A DNA stretch of 64,000 bases from Breviolum minutum Mf 1.05b.01 (lineage: Eukaryota > Sar > Dinophyceae > Suessiales > Symbiodiniaceae): positions 235,697-299,696 of the forward strand of contig DF239142.1 in assembly GCA_000507305.1 (NCBI GenBank). Direction: 5' to 3'. The position numbers and the translations under genes were made by a program. Numbering within the stretch: the stretch's first letter is position 1; the number at the start of each line of letters is the position of its first letter. Below, piece after piece: positions 31,148-41,810 of the stretch. Below the pieces are notes generated by a model, which was not told the DNA's origin, ran no database searches, and was given only the letters and a program-made list of their open reading frames with translations.

Positions 31148-31284
31148 AAGATCTGTCACGGGCGCACGACCACTGTGACAACTGTACCTTCCACTGTGAT
31201 GGTCATCTTGATAGTGGCACACTTCTGCCTCCATCCTTGGCACTTGACGAAGGAGGCGTAGGATCATAGCAGCACGTCGGTTTA
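31148..31284 (-). CDS. Exon, 45 codons, His/Cys-rich
   Basis: Acceptor TCATTCTGCCAG and consensus donor CTT|GTAAGT bound NRRAAMILRLLRQVPRMEAE, then VCHYQDDHHSGRYSCHSGRA and PVTDL, in phase over 137 nt. The C/H pattern could bind metal. Family unknown. Confidence 0.55.
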
Positions 31285-31353
31285 CTGGCAGAATGACCCC
31301 AGTGGTTAAAAACTATGATTCCCTCAGTGAGCGAATCTAGGCAGAAACGGTAC

Positions 31354-31563
31354 CTGGCCAGTGGGAGGGGTGAACTGAGCTTGAGATGATGCGACCATGT
31401 TTTTGGGTTGCCATCGTTCTTCTACGATTCTACGCTGTGATTTTGACGATGCGCAGCTTCCCACACGGCTTGCTGTTTCAAGCGTTGTCCTCTTACCTTT
31501 GGCCGATTTTCCGGAGAACATTTGCAGTGGATAGATGCCACACGAATGCCACACGGTAAATGT
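31354..31563 (-). CDS. Exon, 70 codons, phase 0
   Basis: Acceptor GACAATGAAG and donor CAG|GTACCG bound exactly 70 codons: TFTVWHSCGIYPLQMFSGKS, then AKGKRTTLETASRVGSCASS and SQRRIVEERWQPKNMVASSQ. Basic, Ser-rich linker-like. One of the better supported exons. Confidence 0.55.
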
Positions 31564-31625
31564 CTTCATTGTCTATCAATGCTCCATGAAGTTCCGATGC
31601 CAAATCGCAAAATCCAAGATGGCAC

Positions 31626-31790
31626 GAAAAATGGTGAAACTCCCGCAATATTCCATCGATTTGGCACTTTTTGTTTGAAAAAAATTATGTGCGCCAAGTC
31701 AAATTGAGTTTCATATGGCCCCCCAGTTTTCTGGATAAAACATCGTGAACTCTGCAAGAAACCCGACACCGTTTGCTTGGATGACACTTC
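31626..31790 (-). CDS. Exon, about 42-55 codons, two frames
   Basis: After acceptor TTTCTTGCAG one frame gives 42 codons (SSRCFIQKTGGPYETQFDLA then HIIFFKQKVPNRWNIAGVSP) to donor GTGCCA. It joins in phase 0 to the exon at 31354-31563 over a 62-nt intron. Another frame starting upstream reads FLGMLPNKHVESHDQLVLKC and through RKLGGHMKLNLTWRT. Confidence 0.5.
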
Positions 31791-32160
31791 AGAACTAATT
31801 GGTCGTGGGATTCCACATGTTTGTTTGGTAGCATTCCCAAAAACTGGGAACGCTGTGCTTTTTCACCGGGCCCCTCACCTTGTTCTGCTCAATATCTACT
31901 CATCACTAACCATACACATACTGTTATCATACTCAGACATCCGGCGATCACCAGTTGAGGTTGGTTGGTAGTCGACATCCCATTATTTACGACGGGTTTT
32001 AGCACCATTTCAGGTGGTTGGCCTTCGGATTCTGAAGCATCAACAGTACCTCCAAGAAAAACTCACAGAAGTTGGTCATCATCCTTTTACGTTTTTTTTC
32101 ATCGAATCATGTCGATCTGAAGCAAAAAAAAGCAAAAACCTTTGGCAAACAATACTTTTT

Positions 32161-32210
32161 TTATCGATGACTTTTTTGCATGTGATGCTTTTCCCTAATG
32201 TAGAGGTATT
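32161..32210 (-). CDS. Short exon after an A-element intron
   Basis: Continues in frame as EYLYIREKHHMQKSHR to TAA when intron 32211-32306 is removed. Confidence 0.45.
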
Positions 32211-32306
32211 CTAGTTGGTGGTTTCAACCCAATTGAAAAATATGAGTCAAATTGGATCATTTCCCAAAGGTTCGGGGTGAAACTAAAAAATATGTGAAAC
32301 CGCCAC
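32211..32306 (-). mobile_element. A-family element acting as a 96-nt intron
   Basis: The minus strand begins GTGGCGG, just inside CTAG, and ends CCAACTAG. Splicing joins CLESPFTLL to EYLYIREKHHM in frame. Confidence 0.55.
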
Positions 32307-32400
32307 CTAGCAATGTAAATGGTGATTCCAAGCATTTTTCATGTAGTGATCTGGAGTCATCCAAAGAAAATTCAGTGAAAATTCCCTCCAAAGCGGTCGA
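32307..32400 (-). CDS. Exon upstream of an A-element intron
   Basis: TALEGIFTEFSLDDSRSLHE then KCLESPFTLL. A lone A-type terminus (CTGGGTGGTGGTTTCG) lies just upstream at 32398-32415. Confidence 0.45.
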
Positions 32401-32451
32401 AACCACCACCCAGTTTCCTTATGAAAAGGTGGTGTTCTCTTTACACCCTTT

Positions 32452-32508
32452 GACTCCACGGTGTTATCTTCACTCTCGAAGCGACGTATGTAAGGCACTC
32501 TTTATACC
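32452..32508 (-). CDS. Short exon candidate
   Basis: After TTGGTATAAAG the frame reads VPYIRRFESEDNTVESK before GTGTAA. A second frame (ECLTYVASRVKITPWSQR) shares the same donor. Confidence 0.35.
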
Positions 32509-32602
32509 AAGTAGAGTGATCCCCCCAACATTCCCCCCAACGAAATCAACCACCCCAGGGTCCCACCCCTTAAGAGAATCGGATGGCTTCAACTGATCCT
32601 AC

Positions 32603-32723
32603 AACGAAAAGAACTTCGGAACAAAACACCGATTTTTTGGTGGGAAAAGTTCCAAAAGTTCCTATGCCCGACATGGGGATGGTTGGAAATGAAAAATCTT
32701 TCACTCGGAAAACACAACGAGAA
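32603..32723 (-). CDS. Exon, 40 codons
   Basis: Acceptor TTGTTGACAAG and donor GTAGGA bound FSLCFPSERFFISNHPHVGH then RNFWNFSHQKIGVLFRSSFR. The plus strand is open too (MASTDPTTKRTSEQNTDF), so the strand is not certain. Confidence 0.4.
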
Positions 32724-33108
32724 CTTGTCAACAATTCAAATCCAAGAAAAGTTACAACACACCCCGATATCGCACACCGAACAAACAATCTGCCTAGCCA
32801 ATGATGAATCCTGCCCAGATTATAGCCGGTAAACGTAAAGGTTGCTCGGGGTGTGTTCCAAAGGTGCGTTGAAACAATCTTGCATCAAAGATAACTGGTT
32901 GGTGGTTGAACCAACCCATCTGAAAAATATTACTCAAAATGGGTTCATCTTCCCCAAGGTTCGGGATGAAAATTCCAAAAATGTTTGAGTTGCCACCACC
33001 TAGATAAGCTTCTGCCATGATGTTTCCCCTTTTGTCCCTTGTGAATTTCCTGGAAAATCACCGCTTTCCCAATAAGTATAACCACCCACCAATCCAGCCA
33101 CCAGCTAC

Positions 33109-33261
33109 AAGTAGATAATATTATTTGCGCAAGCTTCATAATTCTTGTCCAGGATGAAATACAATCTGGTCGTCGACTGCTTGAAGTAGTCCTGCACGGT
33201 TCGATGGAGGTCCAAGGCACAGATCTGTAGGTTTTGGGTCCACCAAGATAAAGGTGAAACC
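33109..33261 (-). CDS. Exon with globin-like motif
   Basis: Acceptor TTGGGTTTCAG and donor GTAGCT bound 50 codons: VSPLSWWTQNLQICALDLHR, then TVQDYFKQSTTRLYFILDKN and YEACANNIIY. The FFKQSTTRLYFIADK-type motif is, from memory, typical of globin-like domains repeated in dinoflagellate proteins, where it follows the proximal region. Family assignment is an inference. Confidence 0.5.
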
Positions 33262-33296
33262 CTGAAACCCAAATATTCCCAAATGTGATGCACATA

Positions 33297-33546
33297 TGGA
33301 TGTTTCCGAAAGTAGTGGGTTTTCCCCCCAAATCATCCATTTGTTCATAGGGTTTTCCGTTGTAAACCATCCATTTTGGGGGTACCCCTATTTTTGGAAA
33401 CACCCATATATATATATATATACATATATATATANTATGGATGTTTCCGAAAGTAGTGGGTTTTCCCCCCAAATCATCCATTTGTTCATAGGGTTTTCCG
33501 TTGTAAACCATCCATTTTGGGGGTACCCCTATTTTTGGAAACACCC

Positions 33547-33548
<2 letters not shown>
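33297..33548. repeat. Two identical B elements separated by AT repeat and N
   Basis: The segment from GATGTTTCCGAAAGTAGTGG to GGAAACACCC plus (TA)n is repeated exactly, with an N at 33435 between. Identity over more than 110 bp of a normally divergent family suggests an assembly join, not biology. Confidence 0.7.
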
Positions 33549-33581
<33 letters not shown>

Positions 33582-33625
33582 AGTTTTCCAGCCTGCTACA
33601 ATGCCCCAGGATACTACTGAAGTAC

Positions 33626-33716
33626 CTTGGACATCCATAGACCAAAAAACGACTCCATGTTTGGTATATTTCTCCTAAACTACCCAAATGTATAGTTAAA
33701 TATACATCACGAGTGT
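33626..33716 (-). CDS. Exon, 29 codons
   Basis: Acceptor CCTATCTCAG and donor GTACTT bound TRDVYLTIHLGSLGEIYQTW then SRFLVYGCP. Confidence 0.45.
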
Positions 33717-34120
33717 CTGAGATAGGCAAACTTTTTTTACCCCCCCGAAAATCCTTGGGAATCCGTAACTAGTTGGTGGTTGAACCAATCCATTTTGAAA
33801 AATATGAGTCAAAATGGGAATATTTCCCCAGATAGGGGTGGAAATAAAACATGTTGAGCATCCCTTAAGGCCACTTCAAAGTTTGGTCCGCTAAGATCAA
33901 GGAGTCTAATTTTTGATCTTTCCTGCAGGTTAGCGGTCTGTGGTTTGCATCTACGGGCCCGTAGCGGCCGTAGCGTTATAAATGGGGTGAAATAACCCTT
34001 AAATGGCCTTATACATGGGTAACTAGAGTTATAACCCTACTTATAGGGGATTTTTTCCCCCGGTTATAACTGGATCCGGGGCCCAACTCTAAGCCCCTAA
34101 GACTGACGGTGATGTTTGAA

Positions 34121-34179
34121 TCAATCCACCCCCCCAAAGAAAGGGGACATAAACTTGGCAAGCCTTGACCAGAACCTAG
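34121..34179 (-). CDS. Exon after an A-element intron
   Basis: Continues in frame as RFWSRLAKFMSPFFGGVD to TGA after intron 34180-34278 is removed. Confidence 0.5.
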
Positions 34180-34278
34180 CTAGTTGGTGGTTTCAACCGA
34201 ATTGAAACATATTATATTAGTCAAAATTGGAATCTTCCCCAAATAGGGGTGAAAATAAAACATATTTGAAACCACCAC
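34180..34278 (-). mobile_element. A-family element acting as a 99-nt intron
   Basis: The minus strand begins GTGGTGG after CTAG and ends CCAACTAG. CTAG stands on both sides. Excision joins RYTLFLELA to RFWSRLAKF in frame. Confidence 0.6.
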
Positions 34279-34575
34279 CTAGCTCGAGAAAAAGGGTATA
34301 TCTCGAATCAACATTTTGGTTCTCGCAGAAAATCAGATCCCCATTGGCTAAACCAACTTCAACAAAAATCTCCCCATCCAATCTTTTTTTGCGAAACAAA
34401 AAAGCACAAAAAACAACAAAACCTTCCTGCCCTGAGGGAGCACGGGTGAAGAAAAAATTGAAGGTTTGCGCTCTCAGGTGATTCATATTCACCTCGACCA
34501 AGTCGACGGCGGGCGCATATGGGGGGAGGAAGCGCGCCATGTAGGAGGCGCTGATGAGTGGGATGGACCAGGGTT
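34279..34575 (-). CDS. Exon, about 98 codons
   Basis: After acceptor CTCCAAAAG the frame reads PWSIPLISASYMARFLPPYA, then PAVDLVEVNMNHLRAQTFNF, APSGQEGFVVFCAFLFRKKR and EIFVEVGLANGDLIFCENQN. The 297-nt length fits both phases. A smaller intron (GTGAATATG to GTGCTCCCTCAG) inside is possible. Family not recognised. Confidence 0.55.
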
Positions 34576-35417
34576 CTTTTGGAGGCTCAAAAATCCATGT
34601 TTTTTTTTTGGGGGGGAGAACAATTTATATAAACATCACCAAGGGTTTTCAAAGGGGTGAACACAAAAATGATGCAGGTATGACTGGATAATCTTTGGAG
34701 GATTTTTTTTTCACATCACAAAGGTTTTTTTTTGGGGGTGAACAAAAATGATGTTTACGGTATGCCTTTGAAAGGGGATCTGGGCAATTTATTTATCATA
34801 CCTTAATCTGAATGATCAGGGTGATTTTGGGGTCCGGATTCCCTTACTAAAACTAACTTTTCCGCCATTGTGGGGTGACTACTCCGCGGGTTGGTCGGTT
34901 TGGAAAATTTACCCTTAAATACTTCAGGGTTTAACTTTTAGAGGTATGACTGGATAAAATCTTGGGAGACTACACCCTGGAAGATTAACATGGCTGGCTG
35001 GAAAATGGACCCGGATTGAAGATGTATTTCCTATTGAAAATGGGAAGATTCCAGCCAGCTATGTTAGTTTACCAGAGGGTAAGATATCTTGGGAATTCTC
35101 CAACTACCAGGTGATTCACTGCGTGAGCGTTAAATTCCTCCTTGGAGGTCACCCAACTCAACCTTGGGTCACGAATCACCATCCAGGTGGCTCCCACGAT
35201 TCGAAAAAAAAACCTTCCTATATTTTCCATTGAAATACTGGTTGGTGAATAGGGATCCTTTTAATACATGGTTAATGAAAAAATAATCCCTATTATAACT
35301 GGGTATAGGATGAATCATCCCCGACATTTTTACCAAACAAACCACTTTGGGGGGCCCATTTTTTCATTTGCGTCCAGGTTTGGTGAAATATTTTGAAATA
35401 TCTTGAAGCCTTCAAAG

Positions 35418-35476
35418 TTGTTTTCGTATAGACTGAAGGATTTGAAGGAAATCCTTGAGGAAAACGACCACCACCT
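35418..35476 (-). CDS. Short helical exon candidate
   Basis: VVVFLKDFLQILQSIRKQL follows acceptor GTATGGAG and meets TGA. It sits next to an E-family end. Confidence 0.3.
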
Positions 35477-36001
35477 CCATACAGGGTGGATCCCTACGAG
35501 TTACACTTAGGGGCCCATAACTCCACTTGAAGGGGTTATAACCGCGGTTACCCATCTATAAGGCTATTTATAGGGGCTATAACTCCATTCAAAACTAGTA
35601 GGGGGCCCACCTTGTAGGAGGTTAGTCTAAATTTCCACCGACATTTTTTTTTGCAAAAAAAACACATGGATGGACTTTTTTGGTGGTTGAACCAACCACG
35701 TTGAAACATATGAGTCAAAATGGGTTCATCTTCCCCAAAGTGGGGATGAACATGAAAATTTTTTGAAACGACCTCCTGGATCAATTTTAGAGGTAAACAA
35801 TTCAAATTTGATAGTTTTCACTGTAAATATTTGAGTTGCCACCACCCAGTGGTGTTTTCATTTTTACCCCCGTGATTCTTCTCATGTGTATATATACAGC
35901 AATGATTTGGAGTCCTCCAACTGATCAATTTCACCATTTAGAATTCATTCTAAGTGGATGTAGCAGCTGCTTCATAACCGTTGTTAATAACCTCAACTTA
36001 C

Positions 36002-36076
36002 CAGATCAAATCAGCAGGTTGTTTCATGTTATTTGCCAACCTTCCAGGAAAGTCATATGTGAAAAAATCACGGGAT
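36002..36076 (-). CDS. Exon with consensus donor, 24 codons
   Basis: Acceptor CATGCTGCAAG and donor TCTG|GTAAGT bound SRDFFTYDFPGRLANNMKQP then ADLI, in phase. The plus strand 98-codon ORF here is read as a shadow. Confidence 0.5.
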
Positions 36077-36878
36077 CTTGCAGCATGTCAGCATTTTCTA
36101 CCTGGCAAATTCCGGTGGCCTCTTTGGGATGATGAAGAATTTGACCCCTTCAAAGGTTAACTAGTTGGTGGTTTTTCACCAACTCATTTCAAAAATATGC
36201 GCGTTCGTCAAATTGGATCATTTTGCCCCAATTTTCAGGGTAGTTTGAGATTTCATCCCCCAACCCAGGAGTGTTGAAGCTGCTGAACACCCATGATAAT
36301 TGACAATTCCCATGATATATCGATATCTTGTTTCTGAACTGTCATGATTTTAGATGATTAATAATATATAAAATTATTTGGCCAAAGTGTACTGGTTGGT
36401 GGTTTCAACCCATCTGAAAATATTAGTCAAATTGGATTATTTTCCCAAGTAGGGATGAACATAAAAAATGTTTGAAACCACCAACCAATGTAATATTTCA
36501 CCAACCTAGATTTCCTTGAAATTTTCGGGGTCCCAATTCCCTTCCTAAAAGCTACCTTTTGGGGTTTTTTGGTCGTGTTTTCGGTCACGATGAAATTTGA
36601 CCAGCGGGAAGGGATAGCATTTAGATTCCCATGCATAAAAAAGATATGCGGACAACAAAACCTGAAAAATATGACCGGCTTGCGTTTCTTAGGGAAACTT
36701 AGGAAATCAGAGATCTCCATATACCCTAATGCTCAATGGGACTGGAATATTCACCTACACGAATGGCCTAAATTTATGGGTTTTCATGAAGGTAAATAGG
36801 CAATCGTCCCATGGGTCGCATCTGGGATAGGTAAGGGAAGGGATATGAAGCATCTCTTGTTGCCACCAACCAAGGTAC

Positions 36879-36932
36879 CTCACTTTGCTCGAAGAGAAAA
36901 GCACGCACTGATTTCTCATATAATCGAGGCAA
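36879..36932 (-). CDS. Exon, 18 codons, phase 0
   Basis: LPRLYEKSVRAFLFEQSE lies exactly between acceptor ACGATTCAG and donor GTACCT. Confidence 0.4.
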
Positions 36933-37058
36933 CTGAATCGTAGACCTTGGGTTTTTCTGGTTGGTGGTTTTTCAAACGCCCATTTGAAAAATATTATATA
37001 GTCAAATTGGATCGTTTCACCAAATAAGGGGGAAATGATAAAACATATTTGAAACCAC

Positions 37059-37161
37059 CAAATAGTTGTTTTTTTCAGGAAAACAAGGGTGAGCCATTTC
37101 CACGGACATAAAAGCTCGTATGGTCCTCCCGTGCCAACGGAAAAAAGCGGTTTTCAACAGT
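37059..37161 (-). CDS. Exon, 34 codons, donor on an A element
   Basis: After acceptor GGCCTTAAG: LLKTAFFRWHGRTIRAFMSV then EMAHPCFPEKNNYL. It ends TTG|GTGGTTTC, where the A-family copy (36958-37065) begins. Confidence 0.5.
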
Positions 37162-37190
37162 CTTAAGGCCTACAAAATTCCTTTTCCCAG

Positions 37191-37486
37191 ATCCTCAGAG
37201 AATTTGCCAGGAGCTGCAGTCCTTGCTCCCGAACCTGAGGCAAGTTCTGGGATGCCCTCGGGACCACTTAGCGTTGCTGAATCCTGGGCATCAGGCCATC
37301 AGGCAACGAACACACCATGTCACCAATGGCTGTGTGGCCGCATCTTGGTCGGATGAGTTCACCTCAATGCTTCACCGCGCACTGGCAGCAGCTGCGCAAC
37401 CGAGAATGCACAACATGTTGACTCTCCGGGAATGGCCGGCGGAATGGAAGCCACGGCACAGCATCGCAAGATGGATCGATTCATCG
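37191..37486 (+). CDS. Exon-like ORF, strand ambiguous, about 98 codons
   Basis: On plus, acceptor CCTTTTCCCAG opens ICQELQSLLPNLRQVLGCPR, then DHLALLNPGHQAIRQRTHHV and TLREWPAEWKPRHSIARWID, ending before GTTAGG. On minus, short exons are also possible (VNSSDQDAATQPL|GTGACA and NLPQVREQGLQLLANSL). GC-rich, so stops are rare in all frames. Confidence 0.4.
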
Positions 37487-37882
37487 GTTAGGTCTCGAGT
37501 AATATCAAACAACCCTAAGAATCCTGACCCCTCAAAAGTAGCTATTTTGAGGACCTATACACCCCTGCTATGGAGGTTCAATCCCCTCCATTGGAGGGTC
37601 CAAGGATTCTTAGGGAAAGGTAACAAAGGTTTGGTTTGGAATCTCCTACTAAAAATAATCATGGTGACTGGAAAAATTCCAAGGTTTTGGGTGGTAGTTC
37701 CAACCTTTTTGCAGCCCCAACCAACCGCAGGGGTCATGAAATATGTCACCAACCCAACCCAATGCTCAGTACACCCTGGAAGATTAACGGCTGGAACCTT
37801 CAAATCACGCATTTGGAAAGGAAAATGATCTGAACCAACCCTTCATGATTATGTTCTATGTTAATCTTTGAAGGGGTGTAAC

Positions 37883-37992
37883 ATTTTCGGGAAATCCTTC
37901 TCGAACTCGCACGTAGATTTTAACGAAATGGGTCCCGTTCAATTTGTTGCCCCTGTTTTCTGATGTGTTTTCGACCCGGGGTTGTTGCGAAA
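37883..37992 (-). CDS. Exon, 36 codons, strong acceptor
   Basis: Acceptor AACTTTTCTTCCTCAG, with a clear pyrimidine tract, precedes SQQPRVENTSENRGNKLNGT then HFVKIYVRVREGFPEN. The exon ends at GTTACA. Confidence 0.5.
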
Positions 37993-38023
37993 CTGAGGAA
38001 GAAAAGTTTAGACACTCACCAAC

Positions 38024-38086
38024 CAACCCTCAAAAAATCCTGAAGCAATGGATCTTCTTCATAAACATCAGCCAAAATGGTCACTT
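38024..38086 (-). CDS. Exon, 20 codons, before a 31-nt intron
   Basis: After acceptor AATATGTCAG: VTILADVYEEDPLLQDFLRV plus one base. With donor G|GTTGGTGAG the join to 37883-37992 is in phase and the intron is only 31 nt. Confidence 0.45.
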
Positions 38087-39038
38087 CTGACATATTTGTT
38101 TGGATAACCATGGATAACCCATGATGCTGGCTCGGGGCAAAGCTGAAGGGTTAGCTTGGATTATTGGACAGGGGGACAACCCAAGGTATGTTGGAGTTAA
38201 AACCCAATGATCCTACTGGCCATTGATCCAAAATTCCAACTGAAGGTTTTTAGTAGGTAAACCCTGGAAATCAAAAACACAAAACAACAGTCCTCAATTT
38301 TGGATGATTAAAATTCCTTACTTAAATAATAGTTGATTCGGTGAAATTCCCTATTTTCCATTACGTATAGTGATTGTTCAATACTTAGAGGTTCAGGATA
38401 TTTAGTAACTGGTTGTATGTAGGGTTTTTCCACCCTAGTTAGGGGATATATAACCCACTTATAGGGGTTATAACCCTGGCTACTATCCACGTATCCTAAG
38501 TATCCTGAACCTCTAAGTAGGGATCCTTAGAATTGGCAGATTAAATTCACCAACATAAATTGGGTAGTGTAATCCTCTATAATCATGGCAACCCTTAGGT
38601 CCCCTAAACTTTAGTGGGTTATATGTAAAAAAAACCCACTAAACTCAAAGGAGCTAAGGGAATAAGGCTAATCTAAGATGTGCCCAGTAATTATCATCCA
38701 AAACAACCAGGATTTTATCCATTGCTCAGTTGTAAGTAGGGTGATATAGGTCCACTTGTACTACTTGCTGGCTTCAACCCATTTAAAAAATATAAGTCAA
38801 ATTTGAACATTTCCCCAAGTAGGGGTGAAAATTCCAAAAATATTTGAGTTGCCACCAGCGAGTTTTTCATTGCTCATGACCGGGACTTTCATCAGGTCCC
38901 ACTTGGATGTCCTGTTGGAAGTTAGGATCAATTGGTTAGGATCAATGGGTTATAACCCCAAGGAATACCCCATGAAAACAAGTAGTTGAAATAACCCAGT
39001 GATCCTAACCAACTTCCACCCGGGACATCCGGTCTCAC

Positions 39039-39170
39039 CCCGGGCCCCATTGGCATCCCAAGGGACGAGATGATGCGCTCCACATTCTCCCAGAGCCAAT
39101 TCCAGGCGATTTCATGGTCCATGTTCTGCGGGGTTGTTGAAGGCCCGGCCCGGCAGGACACGACCCGTTT
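39039..39170 (-). CDS. Exon with globin-like AWNWLWENVER motif
   Basis: The frame reads SCRAGPSTTPQNMDHEIAWN then WLWENVERIISSLGMPMGP and ends at donor GTGAGA. A conserved His/Trp segment of the form HE.AW.WLWENVE is, from memory, found before the FFKQSTTRLYF motif in dinoflagellate globin-like domains. That matches the exon at 33109-33261 further downstream on the same strand. Confidence 0.5.
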
Positions 39171-39194
39171 CCCCCCAACAAGGCCTTATTAAAT

Positions 39195-39385
39195 CTTGGC
39201 AACCCTTAGGTCCCCTACTAAAAGTTAAACTTTTGATGGGTTACAGATATCCGCTGGTCGTGCATGTTGCACAGTGACTGATCGGCGAACTGGTGTCCGA
39301 CCAGCACAACTTTGATGGGTTACAGGTAAAATCCCTCTAAACTCTAAGGGGCTAAGGGAATAAGGCTAAACTAAGATGTGTCAAG
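39195..39385. repeat. Repeat interrupted by an exon-like segment
   Basis: CCCTTAGGTCCCCTA..CTTTGATGGGTTACAG..AAGGGAATAAGGCTAA matches 38590-38695, but here about 65 bp (39245-39309) are inserted and CTTTGATGGGTTACAG stands on both sides. Confidence 0.55.
39245..39309 (-). CDS. Exon, 21 codons, embedded in a repeat
   Basis: Acceptor CCATCAAAG and donor GTAACC bound VLVGHQFADQSLCNMHDQRI then S. It directly precedes the globin-like exon at 39039-39170 in transcript order. Confidence 0.45.
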
Positions 39386-40529
39386 AAATCTATTAATAAG
39401 GGGTTTGGAAAAACCATCACTGTCCTTAATAATCCCCTTAATAAGGCCTTATTTTGTTTTTTTGGAGTGGGGGGGGTGGCGTTGGTGGGGTTGGGCACCC
39501 TTAGATTTCCATGAAAAGAATCACATTTTTCTTCAAGCACACCCTGCCGTTCCACATAAAACATTTAAATTACAACTGAACCACCTCCAAAAAGGACATA
39601 ACCATAACACAACGGTTGCCAAACACCAACTCTAAGCGTAGTTATTTGTCTGTGGCTCAAAAGACAAAGAACCCTGGGTAGAGGGAGGCAACAAATTTGA
39701 ACTCATAAACCCATGAACTACTGATTGTTTCATAGAGATCCTTATAATTTGAGTATGATAATCCTCATACAACTGAGTATAGTCGGTATAGTATTTCATC
39801 CTTTACATACGGCAAATAACATTCATCACCAGGATGAAATGGTTGCTGCTCACTGAGTAATCACCACTCCTCCATGGCTTTTTCAACAAAAATTCTATCA
39901 CAGCTTGGGGAATTGAAAAGCACAAGGTCAAGGAGAAACCCTTTCCAACCCCTCGCAAAGGATCAACTGTCAAAAAAGCAAAACGAGCCAAAAAAAAACT
40001 GGTTGGTGGTTGAACCAACCCATTTGAAAAAAATCAGTCAAATTGGAAATCTTCCCCAAGTTTCGGGGTGAAAATTCCAAAACTATTTGAGTTGCCACCA
40101 CCCAGAAAACCCATTCCTACCGGTCCCACCATTAGACCTAGCTGGTCACCGGGGATCCTTTAATAATGGCTGGTTTTTAAATCCCTAGAACTGGGTCGTT
40201 AGTATAATCCCAATATAAAAAACAACTCAACCAAGGGTGAAATTGTCATCCTTCCAACCAATTCCCATTTTCAGGGTCACTACTGTTGATGGTTCAGAAA
40301 TCCGGCTCACCACCGGTTTGATGTATATAAAACCTTGTAAATAAATTAAATGGGAAAAAACTACCTTCACCTCAACTGGTGAACGCCGGATTTCTGAACC
40401 ATCAACAGTATGTTGGATTTCAGGCAACATTACACCCCCCTGGAACGCCAAGTGTCCTATTTTTTTTCTAGGCAACTTTACCCCGAAAACCAGCAACTAT
40501 TGCCTTAAAAATAAGGCACCAACGGCTTT

Positions 40530-40718
40530 CCAGGCCGTGAATTTTTTTCGTAAAAAACGGGGAAAGCTTTTCACTCCACGGAGTCTCGAGGACCGCACCC
40601 ATTCGTCTGGCACAATGGAACGCAGTGCGGCCAACATCACGGCCTGGCGCGATGACGAGACGGCGGGACGAATCTGCGCCATTTTGGAGCTATACTGGTC
40701 TAAAAATATCTTGGATTT
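40530..40718 (-). CDS. Exon, about 50 codons
   Basis: After a GCAAATCCAAG repeat border the frame reads DQYSSKMAQIRPAVSSSRQA, then VMLAALRSIVPDEWVRSSRL and RGVKSFPRF. It ends at an N-family element. Basic, function unknown. Confidence 0.45.
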
Positions 40719-41399
40719 GCTTGTGGAAAACATATTCCCCTAAAAATGGTGATGTACCAATGTTGAACTTTTATAAAATCACCGAAAAAACAAATCCAAG
40801 GAATGTCTGGGCATAATTTTCCAAACATACCCCTGGAACATACCCCGAATTCATATTTTATGTAGGAAATTCCTGAGATTTTTTTTTGATTCTTTAAGAT
40901 CTCGGCAGAATTTCCTTTAATTCCTAAACCTGAATGTTGCAGGCATTTTGGAGAGATTCCCTCACAAAACAACAGAGACTTGGGTGGAATCACAAACAAA
41001 AAAAGTCCAAGCTAAACCCGCAACATTTTTTCGGGTGTGTGAAAACCAGGTTGATATCTTAAATGATTCTGATACGAGTACATACTCTTAATCCAAAGTG
41101 AAACGAAAAGCATAACCATCATGCATATATACGAATATATAAAATAGCAATCTATATATATATATATACATTATCTAGGTGGTGGTTTCAACCCATCTGA
41201 AAAATATGCTCGTCAATTTGGATCATTTCCCCAAGTGTGCATACAAAATAATCAATATTTGGAACCACCGCATAGCTTGACTATGAAAAAGGCTTCTGAA
41301 AACTTCAGGGTGAAGTAGTGTAGCTTTAAAACATGTTCATTTTTTTCACAAGGCAAACCTGATATATCGCTTCTTCAAAGGAGAAAAGATCCCTTAGTA

Positions 41400-41479
41400 C
41401 GATGATGATGATGAAGAAGATGACGATGATGATGACGATGAAGAAGAAGAAGAAGAGAGANANANANANAGANANANAN

Positions 41480-41511
<32 letters not shown>

Positions 41512-41636
41512 NAGANAGANAGANANANAGACGACATANAGANACGAGTACGTACGNNNNNAGATGATGACTGATCGATGATGATGATGATGATGAGATC
41601 GATGATGATGATGATGATGATAATATAGAATATGAC

Positions 41637-41704
<68 letters not shown>

Positions 41705-41753
41705 CGATGACGATGACGACGATGATGACGATGACGATGACGACGATGATGAC

Positions 41754-41810
<57 letters not shown>

